From JAENVT01 sp963720775 (GTDB lineage: Bacteria > Actinomycetota > Acidimicrobiia > Acidimicrobiales > Ilumatobacteraceae), in assembly GCA_963720775.1 (NCBI GenBank), contig CAVRGR010000006.1, positions 992,001 to 1,056,000 of the forward strand: DNA of 64,000 nt, written 5' to 3'. Below, piece by piece: positions 17,156-25,438 of the stretch. The position numbers and the translations under genes were made by a program. Every line of letters starts with the position of its first letter. Within the stretch, counting starts at the first letter, position 1. The notes beneath the pieces were generated by a model. The model did no database searches and was not told the origin of the DNA. It saw only the letters and a program-made list of their open reading frames with translations.

Positions 17156-19456
17156 TCAGACGGCGTTGAGTGCCATCCACACCCGCTCGGGAGTGCACGG
17201 CATGTCGATGTGCGTGACTCCGAGGTGCGAGAGTGCGTCGACGACCGCGTTCTGGATGGCCGGGGTCGAGCCGATCGTGCCTGACTCGCCGATTCCCTTG
17301 GCTCCCAGTGGGTTCCGCGGGCTGTCGGTCTGCGTGTTCGACGTCTCGAAGCTCGGCAGCTCGGCGGCCGACGGCACGGTGTAGTCGAGGAACGTTGCGG
17401 TGACGGGGTTGCCATCTTCGTCGTAGCGGACCCACTCGTAGATCGCCTGCGCCGCGCCCTGGGCGATACCGCCGTGTTGCTGTCCGGACACGAGCAGTGG
17501 ATTGAGGATTCGCCCGCAGTCGTCGACGGCGACGTGCCGGCGCAGCGTGACCTTGCCGGTCTCGGTATCGACCTCCACGACCGACACGTGGGCGCCGAAC
17601 GGGAACGTCGAGTTGGTGCCGTCGAAGTCGAGCTCGTGACGGAGGACGTCCGGGTCGAGCCCAGCGGGGAGCTTGTTCGGGTCTTTCGAGGCGATCGCCA
17701 GTTCCGACCAGGAGATCGACTTCGACGGGGTTCCGGCCACGTGCAGCACGCCGCCTTCGGCGACGATGTCTTCGGCCGCCGCCTCGAGCAGATGGGCAGC
17801 GATCTTCTGGGCCCGAGTGAGCACCTCCTTGGACGCCACGTAGATCGCCGAGCCCGCGGTTTGCAGCGACCGGGAACCGAGCGTTCCGCTTCCACGGGGA
17901 ACGCGGTCGGTGTCGGAGTTGACGAGCTTGATCTTGTCCATCGGGATCCCGAGCACTTCGGTGGCCAGCATGGCGAACGCTGTGTGATGGCCCTGGCCGT
18001 GAACGCTCGTACCTGCAAACACGCTGGCTGTACCATCGTCGTGAACCTCGACTGCGCCGAACTCGATGTGCAGGCCGACGGGAGCCGTGACCTCGACGTA
18101 GGCAGACAGCCCGATGCCCAACGCAACCGGATCGTTGGCGGCGCGGCGCCGCGCCTGCTCTTCACGCAGTTCCTTGTAGCCCGACGCCTTCAAGACCGCA
18201 TCGAGCGCCTTCTCGTACTCGCCGGAGTCGTAGGCGGCACCGGTGTTGGTGGTGAGCGGGAAGGCACCGGGCTGGATGAAGTTGCGACGACGGATCTCGG
18301 CCGGGTCCATGCCGATCTTGCGCGCCGCGACATCGATGACCCGCTCGATCAGCTGGGTGGCTTCCGGTCGGCCCGCTCCGCGATATGCACCCACGGTGGT
18401 CGTGTTGGTGATCACGCTTCTCGTCGCGAACTTCACCTTCTCGATGTCGTACACGCCGACGCACATCATCTGCGTCAGCAGCGGCAGGATCGCGCCGATA
18501 GCAGGGTAGGAGCCGGCGTTGGCGGTGACGTCACCTTCCAGACCGGTGAACTTGCCGTCTTTGGTCACGCCGAGCCTTGCGGTCATCACGTAATCGCGTC
18601 CTTGGACGAGCGACACCATGTCTTCCGAGCGGTTCTCCGCCCACTTCACCGGTGCGCCGAGAGCGCGGCACGCAGCGGCGGCAACCAAGTACTCGGGATA
18701 GACGGCAGCCTTCGGACCGAAGCCTCCACCGACCCACGGGCAGATGACGCGGAGGTCGGTCGGTTCCATGCCGAGCATGGCCGCGATCGCACCGTGCGCC
18801 GAATGCGGTGCTTGGTGTGAGATCCAGCAGGTGAGATGTCCGGGCTTCTCGCCGGGCTCGGCGAGGATGCCGTTGCATTCCATCGGAGCACCGGCCAGCC
18901 GCTGGCTGATCATGGTCACTTCGGCGATCTCGTCGGCGCCTTCGAACGGGTCGACATCGGCGCCGTGCTCGGTGCCGAAGCACACGTTCGAGCCGTGGGC
19001 CGGGAACAGGATGGCGGCGTCGGGCATGAGGCCTTGCGCCGGGGTGACGATCGCCTGGAGTGCCTCGTACTCGACGATGACCGACTCCGCCGCGTCGGTG
19101 GCGGCTGCCTTGGAGGTTGCTACCACGGCAGCGACGATGTCGCCGACGAACCGCACGACATCTTTGGCGAAGATCGGCCGGTTCACCTCGGGCGGCATCA
19201 TCGGGAAGCCCTGGAGCGATGGAATGCCCAGGTCGTCTCCGGCAGCGTGGTACACGGCCTTCACCCCAGGCATCGACTTGGCTGCACTGATGTCGACGCC
19301 GGTCAGCTTGGCGTAGGCCTGTGTCGAGCGCACGAAGGCGACGTGCAATGTGCCTGCCGGCGCCATGTCGTCGAGGTACTTTCCGGCTCCGGTGAGGAGG
19401 GTCGGATCCTCCAGACGCTGAACCGCATTCCCCAAGATCGATCCTGCTGTTGCCAT
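17156..19456 (-). CDS. Xanthine dehydrogenase-family molybdenum hydroxylase, large subunit (CoxL form II-like)
   Basis: A 766-residue molybdopterin-binding subunit with VGGGFGPKAAVYPEYLVAAAA (cofactor site), AYRGAGRPEATQLIERVID (the GAGR active-site loop of form II CoxL-like proteins rather than the CSFR loop of true CO dehydrogenase), and the catalytic Glu in AKGIGESGTIG. ATG 19456 (MATAGSILG) has AAAGG upstream; the longer frame is rejected. It would oxidise a heterocycle or aldehyde with a small FeS and a medium FAD subunit, but neither is encoded beside it. A frameshifted MarR gene is divergent from it. Confidence 0.92.
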   Translation of the reverse strand: MATAGSILGNAVQRLEDPTLLTGAGKYLDDMAPAGTLHVAFVRSTQAYAKLTGVDISAAKSMPGVKAVYHAAGDDLGIPSLQGFPMMPPEVNRPIFAKDVVRFVGDIVAAVVATSKAAATDAAESVIVEYEALQAIVTPAQGLMPDAAILFPAHGSNVCFGTEHGADVDPFEGADEIAEVTMISQRLAGAPMECNGILAEPGEKPGHLTCWISHQAPHSAHGAIAAMLGMEPTDLRVICPWVGGGFGPKAAVYPEYLVAAAACRALGAPVKWAENRSEDMVSLVQGRDYVMTARLGVTKDGKFTGLEGDVTANAGSYPAIGAILPLLTQMMCVGVYDIEKVKFATRSVITNTTTVGAYRGAGRPEATQLIERVIDVAARKIGMDPAEIRRRNFIQPGAFPLTTNTGAAYDSGEYEKALDAVLKASGYKELREEQARRRAANDPVALGIGLSAYVEVTAPVGLHIEFGAVEVHDDGTASVFAGTSVHGQGHHTAFAMLATEVLGIPMDKIKLVNSDTDRVPRGSGTLGSRSLQTAGSAIYVASKEVLTRAQKIAAHLLEAAAEDIVAEGGVLHVAGTPSKSISWSELAIASKDPNKLPAGLDPDVLRHELDFDGTNSTFPFGAHVSVVEVDTETGKVTLRRHVAVDDCGRILNPLLVSGQQHGGIAQGAAQAIYEWVRYDEDGNPVTATFLDYTVPSAAELPSFETSNTQTDSPRNPLGAKGIGESGTIGSTPAIQNAVVDALSHLGVTHIDMPCTPERVWMALNAV

Positions 19457-19600
19457 GACGAACCTTTCGATGACGTGAGTTGAACCCCCGACGCTCTGCG
19501 GCGTCCTCGCCGGAAACGTTACGTCAAACCCGGGCTCCATCTAGCACGGGCGGACCAACTGTCTTGCGACGAACCGGCCCGCCCGGCAAGTGTCCTTGAG

Positions 19601-19965
19601 ATGGCTGGACCGAACCTCGACGACGAGCGGTATCGCGACCTGCTCCGGTTTCGCACGGCGCTGCGCAGGTTCCTGCACTGAGCGACCAGCAGGCCGCTGC
19701 GGCTGGTCTGACAGCGCAGCAGCACCAACTGCTGCTCGCCATCCGCGGTCACGACGGGCCGACGGCTCCAACCGTCGGTGACGTAGCCGAATACCTGTTG
19801 CTGAAGCACCACAGCCTCGTCGAACTGGTCGATCGCGCCGAGCGAGGCGAATTCGTCACCCGCCACATCGATGGCGGCGACCGCCGGGTGGTGCGCCTCC
19901 GCGATCACTTCGCCGGAGCCGACAACGAGTTCCGTGAGGGCATCGGTCAGCAACCGCAACCTTGA
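19601..19965 (+). pseudogene. MarR-family regulator interrupted by a one-base frameshift
   Basis: The first frame reads MAGPNLDDERYRDLLRFRTA then LRRFLH and stops at TGA 19679-19681. The next frame continues at once with SDQQAAAAGLTAQQHQLLLA, then IRGHDGPTAPTVGDVAEYLL and a wing (RHIDGGDRRVVRLR). Restoring one G at 19680 (CACTG to CACTGG) gives the family-typical FLHWSDQQ and a full-length MarR protein of about 121 residues. It is divergent from the CoxL-like gene, whose expression it probably controls. Whether it is a real pseudogene or a base-call error is open. Confidence 0.65.
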
Positions 19966-20066
19966 TCTCCAAACCTGATGCGGGCGCGTCGTGTATCGCT
20001 GAGAGCTATGTGGGATATGGGTTCGCGGGTTGATCGGCTGATCGAACACCAGTACGATTCCGGGCT

Positions 20067-21216
20067 ATGGTGATCGCTGCGGGGGCGTACGACGACTTCG
20101 TGTTGTCGGCTGACGAGTTCGTCGCCGCGTGGGCCGCGCATGAACGCCAGGCGGCGTGTTTGGCGTTGGCAGCGCGCCGCTTGGAGATGATGCGGTGAGT
20201 GGGCTGCTGATGGGTCGGTGTCGATGGCGGCGTGGTTGCGTCACCGTTGCCGGATGAGCAACCGTGACGCAGCAGCGTTGGTGCATCGTGGCCGCTTCTT
20301 GGACACGTTCAGCGCGATCGCCGAAGCAGCGTGCACGGGTGTGTTGTCGGCGGGTCAGGTCGCGGCGTTGAAGGTGTCGTGCCCGACGCCGGTGGAGCCG
20401 GTGATGCGAGCCCAACAAGCGCAACTGGTGGCCATCGTCGCCTCGTTGTCGGTTGCCGACACCGAACGCGCCGCGCAGGTGTGGCGCCAGCGGGCCGAAG
20501 CCCTCGTCGACCTACCGGAACCTGTCGAACCGGATCGGGAATTGTCGATGGCTCGCACCCCGGATGGGTTGGTCGGCAAGTTCGTGCTCGACCCGGCCGG
20601 GGCGTTGCACTTCGAGCAGGCGATCCGCATCGCTTCGACCTGGGATAGCGGTGACAGCCGTTCGAACCGGTGTCGTTCGGCGAATGCGCTGGTCGATGTC
20701 TGTGCGTTCTTCAATGCCAACCACGACCGTGGCGGTACCCCGCGGCAACGCCCCCACGTCGACCTGCTCGTCGACGAGGAAGTGTTGGCGGGTTCGCCGG
20801 TCGCGTGGACCACCGATCACGCCTTCGTTGGTTCGTCGAGCACCGATGCGTTGTTGTGTGATTGCGTGATCCACCGCGTTGTGCGTGCCGGCAACGCGGT
20901 GCTCAGCTACGGGCGGGCCACTCGTAGCGTGCCGCCCGATCTGTTCCGTGCCGTTGCCGTGCGCGATGGCGGCTGCCGGTTCCCTGGCTGCGACCGCAAG
21001 ATCGCCTGGTGCGACGGTCACCACATCCGCTACTGGCGCCATCTCGGGTTGACCGAGTTGGACAACCTGGTGTTGCTGTGCAACCGCCATCACCACCTCA
21101 TCCACCAACCCGGCTGGCACCTCAAACTCCTCCCCGACGGCGACTTGGAAGTCACCCAACCCGACGGAACCACACGTACCGGCCAACCACACAACCAACC
21201 AGCACGAAGCCCATGA
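20067..21216 (+). CDS. DUF222/HNH endonuclease-signature protein (13E12-repeat type), 5' frameshift
   Basis: The main open frame (GTG 20218 to 21216, 332 residues) has a DUF222 region followed by a C-terminal HNH nuclease motif: FPGCDRKIAWCDGHHIRYW, then LDNLVLLCNRHHHLIHQ. The family N-terminus lies in another frame from ATG 20067 to TGA 20198 (DFVLSADEFVAAWAAHERQA). Removing one G at 20194-20195 joins them as LEMMREWAADGSVSMAAWL, matching the family. These genes occur in many copies in actinobacteria and behave like mobile or repeat elements. Their true role is unknown. Confidence 0.8.
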
Positions 21217-21225
21217 ACCCACGAT

Positions 21226-21888
21226 TCAATGAGTGCGTGAAGCCGCCGTGGCCGCCTCGGCTGCGTGAGTCGCTTCGAGAGCCACGCGGAGTGTTTCCAG
21301 CCCGCGCCTGCGGCCTTTCGGATTGTCCGACGTATCGGGCCACGCCGCGATCTCCTCTGCCGCCCAAGCCGCCCAGCTTGCGGTCGCGTTGTGCATGTCC
21401 CACAGGTACCTCCACATCACGGCATTGATGTGGAGTCGCTCCGGCAGAGGTCCTGACCCTTCGACATATTCAGTGGCCAGCCGACGGCCGATGGCGAGCC
21501 GCGCCTCCGCGTGGTCCTTCATGACGGCAACGTGGGCCAGGGCAGCTTCCTTCGTGGTCATCGTTGCAAAGGCCAGCTTGAGGAGAGCCTCGCACTCGAA
21601 TGTGGGTGCGGCACCGGGTAGGTCGAGCCACTTGGCGAGGATCCGACGACCGGCAGGGGTGATGCGAAAGGTGGTGCGCTGCCTGCGCCCGACGTGTTCG
21701 ACGTTGGTCTTGGCCAACTCGTCGGCTGCCAGTCGCTTGAGATCGGTGTACAGGTTGCTCTCGGCGCGAGGCCAGACAGCGCCGACGCTTCTGCGCATCC
21801 GCGCGACCAGTTCGTACGCACTTGCCGGCCCCGTCGACAGCAGGCACAACAGCGCGTAATGGGTGGTCGTCAGCGGTCGCGCACGCAC
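21226..21888 (-). CDS. PadR-family transcriptional regulator
   Basis: A 220-residue regulator with an N-terminal winged helix (THYALLCLLSTGPASAYELV, SNLYTDLKRLAADELA, TTFRITPAGRRIL) and a long helical C-terminal domain ending RGLETLRVALEAT. The start is GTG 21888, which lies about 7 bases from a TATTGT -10 element on this strand, so the mRNA may be leaderless. It is divergent from the SnoaL-like gene and separated from it by a perfect palindrome, which is its likely operator. Confidence 0.88.
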   Translation of the reverse strand: MRARPLTTTHYALLCLLSTGPASAYELVARMRRSVGAVWPRAESNLYTDLKRLAADELAKTNVEHVGRRQRTTFRITPAGRRILAKWLDLPGAAPTFECEALLKLAFATMTTKEAALAHVAVMKDHAEARLAIGRRLATEYVEGSGPLPERLHINAVMWRYLWDMHNATASWAAWAAEEIAAWPDTSDNPKGRRRGLETLRVALEATHAAEAATAASRTH

Positions 21889-21897
21889 ACTTGCACA

Positions 21898-21916
21898 ATA
21901 CTCCTAACAGGAGTAT
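21898..21916. promoter_or_regulatory. Perfect palindromic operator over divergent -10 boxes
   Basis: ATACTCCT-AAC-AGGAGTAT is an exact 8-base inverted repeat with a three-base spacer. A TATAAA -10 (21914-21919) overlaps its right arm for the plus-strand gene starting at 21926, and TATTGT (minus strand, 21900-21895) overlaps its left arm for the PadR gene starting at 21888. Both starts fall where the first transcribed base should be. Binding by the PadR protein would shut both promoters. Confidence 0.6.
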
Positions 21917-21925
21917 AAAGATACG

Positions 21926-22393
21926 ATGCTCGTGGAGATGTATCAGCGATGGTTGTTCGAGGTGTGGGGGAAGGGTGACTATGCCGCAGCGACGTCCTTG
22001 CTGCACCAGGATCTGGTCGACCACAACTCAGTACCCGGCCAGCCATCAGGTCGTGACGGAGACTTGTGGGCCGCGCGTGCAGTTCGTACTGCCTTTCCCG
22101 ATCTCCGATTCACGCTCGATGTCGTGTTCGAACACGACGATCTCGTCACAGGGCGATGGACCATGACGGGCACGCACACCGGCCCACTCGAGCTGCTTGG
22201 CTTGCCGCCTACCGGCCGGCCCGTCACGATGAGCGGTCAGGAGATCTTTCGCGCTCGCGACGGCCTGTTCGTCGAGGTCTGGCATCTCGAAGACGTCGGC
22301 TCGCTGATGCGCAGTCTGCGGATGGAACCGCCGAAAGCGATCCTCCGAATGGCCGCCCGACGGAGCGCTCGACAGCACCGACGCGGCCGTTGA
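21926..22393 (+). CDS. SnoaL-like ester cyclase / polyketide-cyclase-fold protein
   Basis: A 155-residue protein with the SnoaL/NTF2-like fold: MYQRWLFEVWGKGDYAAATS, LHQDLVDHNSVPGQ, AFPDLRFTLDVVFEHDDLVT, RWTMTGTHTGPLELLGLPPT and GLFVEVWHLEDVGSLMRSL. These features match the 'ester cyclase' group found across bacteria. The reaction is unknown; aldol-type cyclisation or hydrolysis is possible. Transcription is probably leaderless and controlled by the divergent PadR protein. The last 25 residues are Arg-rich and may be poorly conserved. Confidence 0.82.
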   Translation: MLVEMYQRWLFEVWGKGDYAAATSLLHQDLVDHNSVPGQPSGRDGDLWAARAVRTAFPDLRFTLDVVFEHDDLVTGRWTMTGTHTGPLELLGLPPTGRPVTMSGQEIFRARDGLFVEVWHLEDVGSLMRSLRMEPPKAILRMAARRSARQHRRGR

Positions 22394-22402
22394 CGTCGGC
22401 GG

Positions 22403-22802
22403 TCATGGACCGCGACGATGAAGTCGGTCGACAAGAACGCTCGCCGCAGGTCATCCGACAGCCGGTCGCAAGGAGAGTCCTGCGAGCGGCGGCACGCGAT
22501 TGCTGCCTCACGAACGCCGAGGTACGCGCTGGTATCGATCGGCGGCGCGAACGTGGCGACGATCGCGATGGCCGTCGAAGCCGCAATTCGTCGAGTGGGA
22601 GGTGATCGGTTGTGGCATCCGGGCGCCGTTCGCCGGCCTCGCCTCGCGTGGCGCAGATCACGGTGACCGTGGCGCCGGTGGCAACCGCGAGCGCAATGAG
22701 CGAGGCACACCCGAAGCTCTCGTCGTCGGGGTGGGTCACGACGACAACAACGTGCTCGCCGTCCGCAACCAGCGCGCTGGCACTCATCTCCGGAATCGTC
22801 AT
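22403..22802 (-). pseudogene. PIG-L deacetylase remnant with internal deletion
   Basis: The N-terminal frame from ATG 22802 has the PIG-L zinc motif and its strand (VVVVVTHPDDESFGCASLIA, then TVICATRGEAGERRPDATTD) and is then lost. In the next frame the family C-terminus appears directly: IDTSAYLGVREAAIACRRSQ followed by DLRRAFLSTDFIVAV. About 100 or more central residues of a normal 230-260-residue enzyme are missing, so this is a true deletion. ATG 22802 overlaps the stop of the cyclase gene (ATGA), showing the pair was once co-translated. Confidence 0.65.
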
Positions 22803-23458
22803 GAGATGTCGGTGATAGCGAAGGCCCGCACGGGAAACGTGCCCAGGCCGCTCACCTTGGGTGGCACGGCGAAGAAGCGGAACTCCCGCCCGGCCAGTTG
22901 TTCGAGATTGGTCATGTGCTCGACGATCAGGATCCCGGCGTCGAGCAACATGCTGTGGATGGGACGAGCGTTGGTTCTGGTGTCATCGATGTTGACGGAG
23001 TCGATGCCGGCGACGACGACGCCGGCAGCAATGAGGGCGTCGGCCACCTCGATGCTGAGGAACGGGTGCTCCGGCGCGCCGTACCGCGTCGTGCGCCATT
23101 GCCGATCCCAGCCGGTCGCGAACAGCACTGCGTGCCCTTGCAACGCGAGACCGTCGAGCACATCGGTGCCAACGGCCTGTCCTGGACACGTCACGCTGAT
23201 ACCAGGCACGTTGGCGACGCGTTCGATCGGCAAGCCGGCAAGGTCGAAGCCTGAGGGATAGCGGTGGCTGGGCGTGTCGAGGTAGGTGCCGGTGTTGGCC
23301 ACCATGTCGAGCCGACCGATCTGGAACTCGGTGCCCGGCGCGTAGACGGCGCGCGACGCCTCGCGGCTGAGATGGTCGCTGATGTGGGGGCCGGGCAGAC
23401 CCGGGTACGTGACCATTTCGTGCTCGATCACATGCGACAGGTCGACGATCCGCTCCAT
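22799..23458 (-). CDS. Cyclase / kynurenine formamidase-like metal hydrolase
   Basis: A 219-residue protein of the bacterial cyclase family (KynB-like). It starts MERIVDLSHVIEHEMVTYPG, carries the metal-site motif ANTGTYLDTPSHRYPSG (the family HxGTHxDxPxH motif in variant form) and the later GIDSVNID and HMTNLEQLAG segments. Homologues hydrolyse amide or lactone bonds using a divalent metal; the first His of the motif is replaced here (ANTGTYLD), as in some family branches. ATG 23458 is chosen since similarity begins there. It was coupled to the PIG-L gene downstream. Confidence 0.82.
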   Translation of the reverse strand: MERIVDLSHVIEHEMVTYPGLPGPHISDHLSREASRAVYAPGTEFQIGRLDMVANTGTYLDTPSHRYPSGFDLAGLPIERVANVPGISVTCPGQAVGTDVLDGLALQGHAVLFATGWDRQWRTTRYGAPEHPFLSIEVADALIAAGVVVAGIDSVNIDDTRTNARPIHSMLLDAGILIVEHMTNLEQLAGREFRFFAVPPKVSGLGTFPVRAFAITDIS

Positions 23459-23516
23459 CCGCGGGACTGTATCAACGGCGCCTCTGCGCTCTCTCGAATC
23501 GCGTACTCTGACCTGG

Positions 23517-24131
23517 ATGGTTGGGGTCACTGATGGGGTCGTCGGCGGACCGTCGCCGTTGTCGGCCCACCTCTTGTTCGCCGCGCTCCTGGTGTTCCTC
23601 GCCCTGGATGTCGTCGCCGTGCGTGCCGCGACGGGAGCCTGGCTGCGGACGCGCAGCAAGCAGGACAACTTCACGTACTGGATCATCCAGGCATCGCAAG
23701 GCCTGGGTCTCGGTCTGGCTCTGGGAGCCCCGCGCTGGTTGCTGGGCCTCGACATCGGTGGGCCGAACGTGGCGACCGTCGGTCCCGCACTCGTGCTCAT
23801 GGCGGCTGGCACCGTGGTCCGCGTCTCATCCGTCTTGACGCTCGGCAGGTACTTCAATCGCGAGGTCGAAGTTCGAGCCGATCACCGCGTGGTGTCGACC
23901 GGCCTCTACGCATCGGTGCGCCACCCGTCGTACACAGGCGCGCTGCTCGTGTTCCTCGGATTCAGTCTGGGTCAAGCGAACTGGTTGGGCTTGGTGGCCG
24001 GTATCACTCTTCCGACTGCCGGGTACATCTGGCGAATGAAGTCGGAAGAGGCTGTTCTGCTCGGTGCGCTGGGCGACGACTATCGCAACTACGCGGCAAC
24101 TCGAAAGCGGCTCGTGCCAGGACTGTATTGA
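23517..24131 (+). CDS. Isoprenylcysteine carboxyl methyltransferase-family membrane protein
   Basis: A 204-residue membrane protein with about five helices and the ICMT/phospholipid-methyltransferase signature at the end: GRYFNREVEVRADHRVVSTG, YASVRHPSYTGALLVFLGFS and the SAM-site tail RMKSEEAVLLGALGDDYRNY. Such bacterial enzymes methylate lipid or isoprenoid substrates in the membrane. The start ATG 23517 precedes the first helix; the longer open frame upstream is in the intergenic region. It is followed after 10 bases by the ankyrin gene. Confidence 0.85.
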   Translation: MVGVTDGVVGGPSPLSAHLLFAALLVFLALDVVAVRAATGAWLRTRSKQDNFTYWIIQASQGLGLGLALGAPRWLLGLDIGGPNVATVGPALVLMAAGTVVRVSSVLTLGRYFNREVEVRADHRVVSTGLYASVRHPSYTGALLVFLGFSLGQANWLGLVAGITLPTAGYIWRMKSEEAVLLGALGDDYRNYAATRKRLVPGLY

Positions 24132-24141
24132 TGGGTGCTGC

Positions 24142-24738
24142 ATGAGTGACTTGACCCGGCTGCTGGAGGTGATCGCCGCGAGCGACCACGGCGCGGCGGC
24201 GCGCCTCCTCGATGCGACGCCGTCCTTGGCGACGGCCGGCGTCGCCCGCGGTGACGAGTTCTTCCTGGCCGACCGCTTTGCCCAGGTGTACGAAGGCGAC
24301 ACGGCGCTGCACGCTGCGGCGTTCAGCTACGACGTGGAGATGGCACGGGAGCTCGTGAGCCGCGGTGCGGACGTGCGGGCGAGGAATCGAAGGGGCGCCC
24401 AGCCGCTTCACGCGGCCGTGATCGGCTCGCCGGCGTCGTCCACCTGGGACCCGCCACGCCAGCGGGCTGTCGTCCTCTATCTCGTCGAAGTGGGCGCCGA
24501 CCCCAACGCGCGTTCCGCTGGCGGGGTGACACCGCTGCATCGAGCCGTGCGCAACCGATGCTCCGCTGCGGTTGACGCCCTCCTGGGAGTCGGTGCCGAT
24601 CCTCGCCTCACGAACGATGCGGGCTCGACCGCGTCCGACCTCGCTCACTGGGCGACCGGGCGCGGTGGCACCGGTTCAGCCGAGGCGAAGGCCGAACAAC
24701 GGATCATCACCGAGCTGCTCGACACGGCGGCACATTGA
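24142..24738 (+). CDS. Ankyrin-repeat protein
   Basis: A 198-residue cytoplasmic protein with about three to four ankyrin repeats: GDTALHAAAFSYDVEMAREL, the RNRRGAQPLHAAVIG repeat, VLYLVEVGADPNARSAGGVT with PLHRAVRNRCSAAVDALL, and GVGADPRLTNDAGSTASDLA. ATG 24142 (MSDLTRLLEVI) is used because the repeat-like helix pair begins there. Ankyrin repeats mediate protein binding; the partner is unknown. It is probably co-transcribed with the ICMT-like gene. Confidence 0.85.
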   Translation: MSDLTRLLEVIAASDHGAAARLLDATPSLATAGVARGDEFFLADRFAQVYEGDTALHAAAFSYDVEMARELVSRGADVRARNRRGAQPLHAAVIGSPASSTWDPPRQRAVVLYLVEVGADPNARSAGGVTPLHRAVRNRCSAAVDALLGVGADPRLTNDAGSTASDLAHWATGRGGTGSAEAKAEQRIITELLDTAAH

Positions 24739-24808
24739 CCCTGACCGCCAGCGCTGAGCAACAGACACGACTGGTTGGCTGTCGGCGACGCCCCGTAGGC
24801 GACGGCCA

Positions 24809-25240
24809 CTACCCGACGAGGCGCACCGCCAGCTCGGCTTGAGCGATTGCCACCTCGTCGCGCGTGAGATCGCCGCGTTCGGTGAACCAGTAGGCGGGTT
24901 GGTTGGAGATCGCCAGAACCGCGAACGTCGCCTTCTTGACGTCGCCCGGATGGAAGGCACCCGACTCCGCTCCTTCGGCGACGATGGCCCGGATGATGCC
25001 CTCGTACTCGTCGCGAAGGGCGACGGCGTTGGCGGCGTTTCCCCCGGTCAGTGAACGCAACTCGACGTCGGCGATGATCGCCCGTTGCGGATCGTCGAGG
25101 GTGATCAGCACGAAGTTGCGCACGGCCTCGAAGAGTTGTCGTTTCGGATCACCGGCGAACTCGGCACGTAATTCGTGCCCGCTCGTGATCAGGGGTTGCA
25201 GCGCGTCACTCATCAACTCGGCCAGCAGGTCTTGCTTAGA
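24809..25240 (-). pseudogene. TetR-family regulator fragment lacking its DNA-binding domain
   Basis: The frame SKQDLLAELMSDALQPLITS to the stop at 24809 (143 residues) matches the ligand-binding C-terminal domain of KstR2-type TetR regulators, ending YWFTERGDLTRDEVAIAQAE. SKQDLL is the usual residue block just after the helix-turn-helix (…YFPSKQDLL). Everything upstream in this frame is unrelated, and a paired-palindrome repeat begins 23 bases away. The HTH has therefore been lost, leaving a nonfunctional gene beside a decayed FAD monooxygenase. Confidence 0.65.
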
Positions 25241-25262
25241 CCGCCACGGCGATCGGGTCGCA

Positions 25263-25355
25263 TGGGCGCGTTTCCTGAAGCCCGCCTTCCGAGTCCGCGC
25301 CCAAGCTGGCGTGGTGGGCGCAACTCCGGCAACCACGCTTCCACGTTCGCGCCCA
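25263..25355. repeat. Paired-palindrome (REP-like) element, copy A
   Basis: Two imperfect 41-base palindromes in tandem, 25263-25303 and 25315-25355. Each begins TGGGCGC, has CTGAAG or CTCCGG on one side and CTTCC on the other near the centre, and ends CGCGCCCA. The spacer is 11 bases. The same design occurs at 33369-33462. It lies exactly at the lost 5' end of the TetR gene. Confidence 0.6.
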
Positions 25356-25438
25356 TGCACGATGAGATCGTCGATGCTGTAGGCGTAGCGCGAGCTCGTC
25401 AGCCGGGGCGCGTGGGTCGTCCGTTGCCCCGGCCGGCA

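Noticed and set aside
19519..20049. Minus-strand ORF whose end reads LRLLTDALTELV, like a MarR C-terminus
   Set aside because: The opposite strand already carries a coherent MarR gene. An inversion would need matching junctions, and reversing the segment gives a stop at once. Treated as coincidence.
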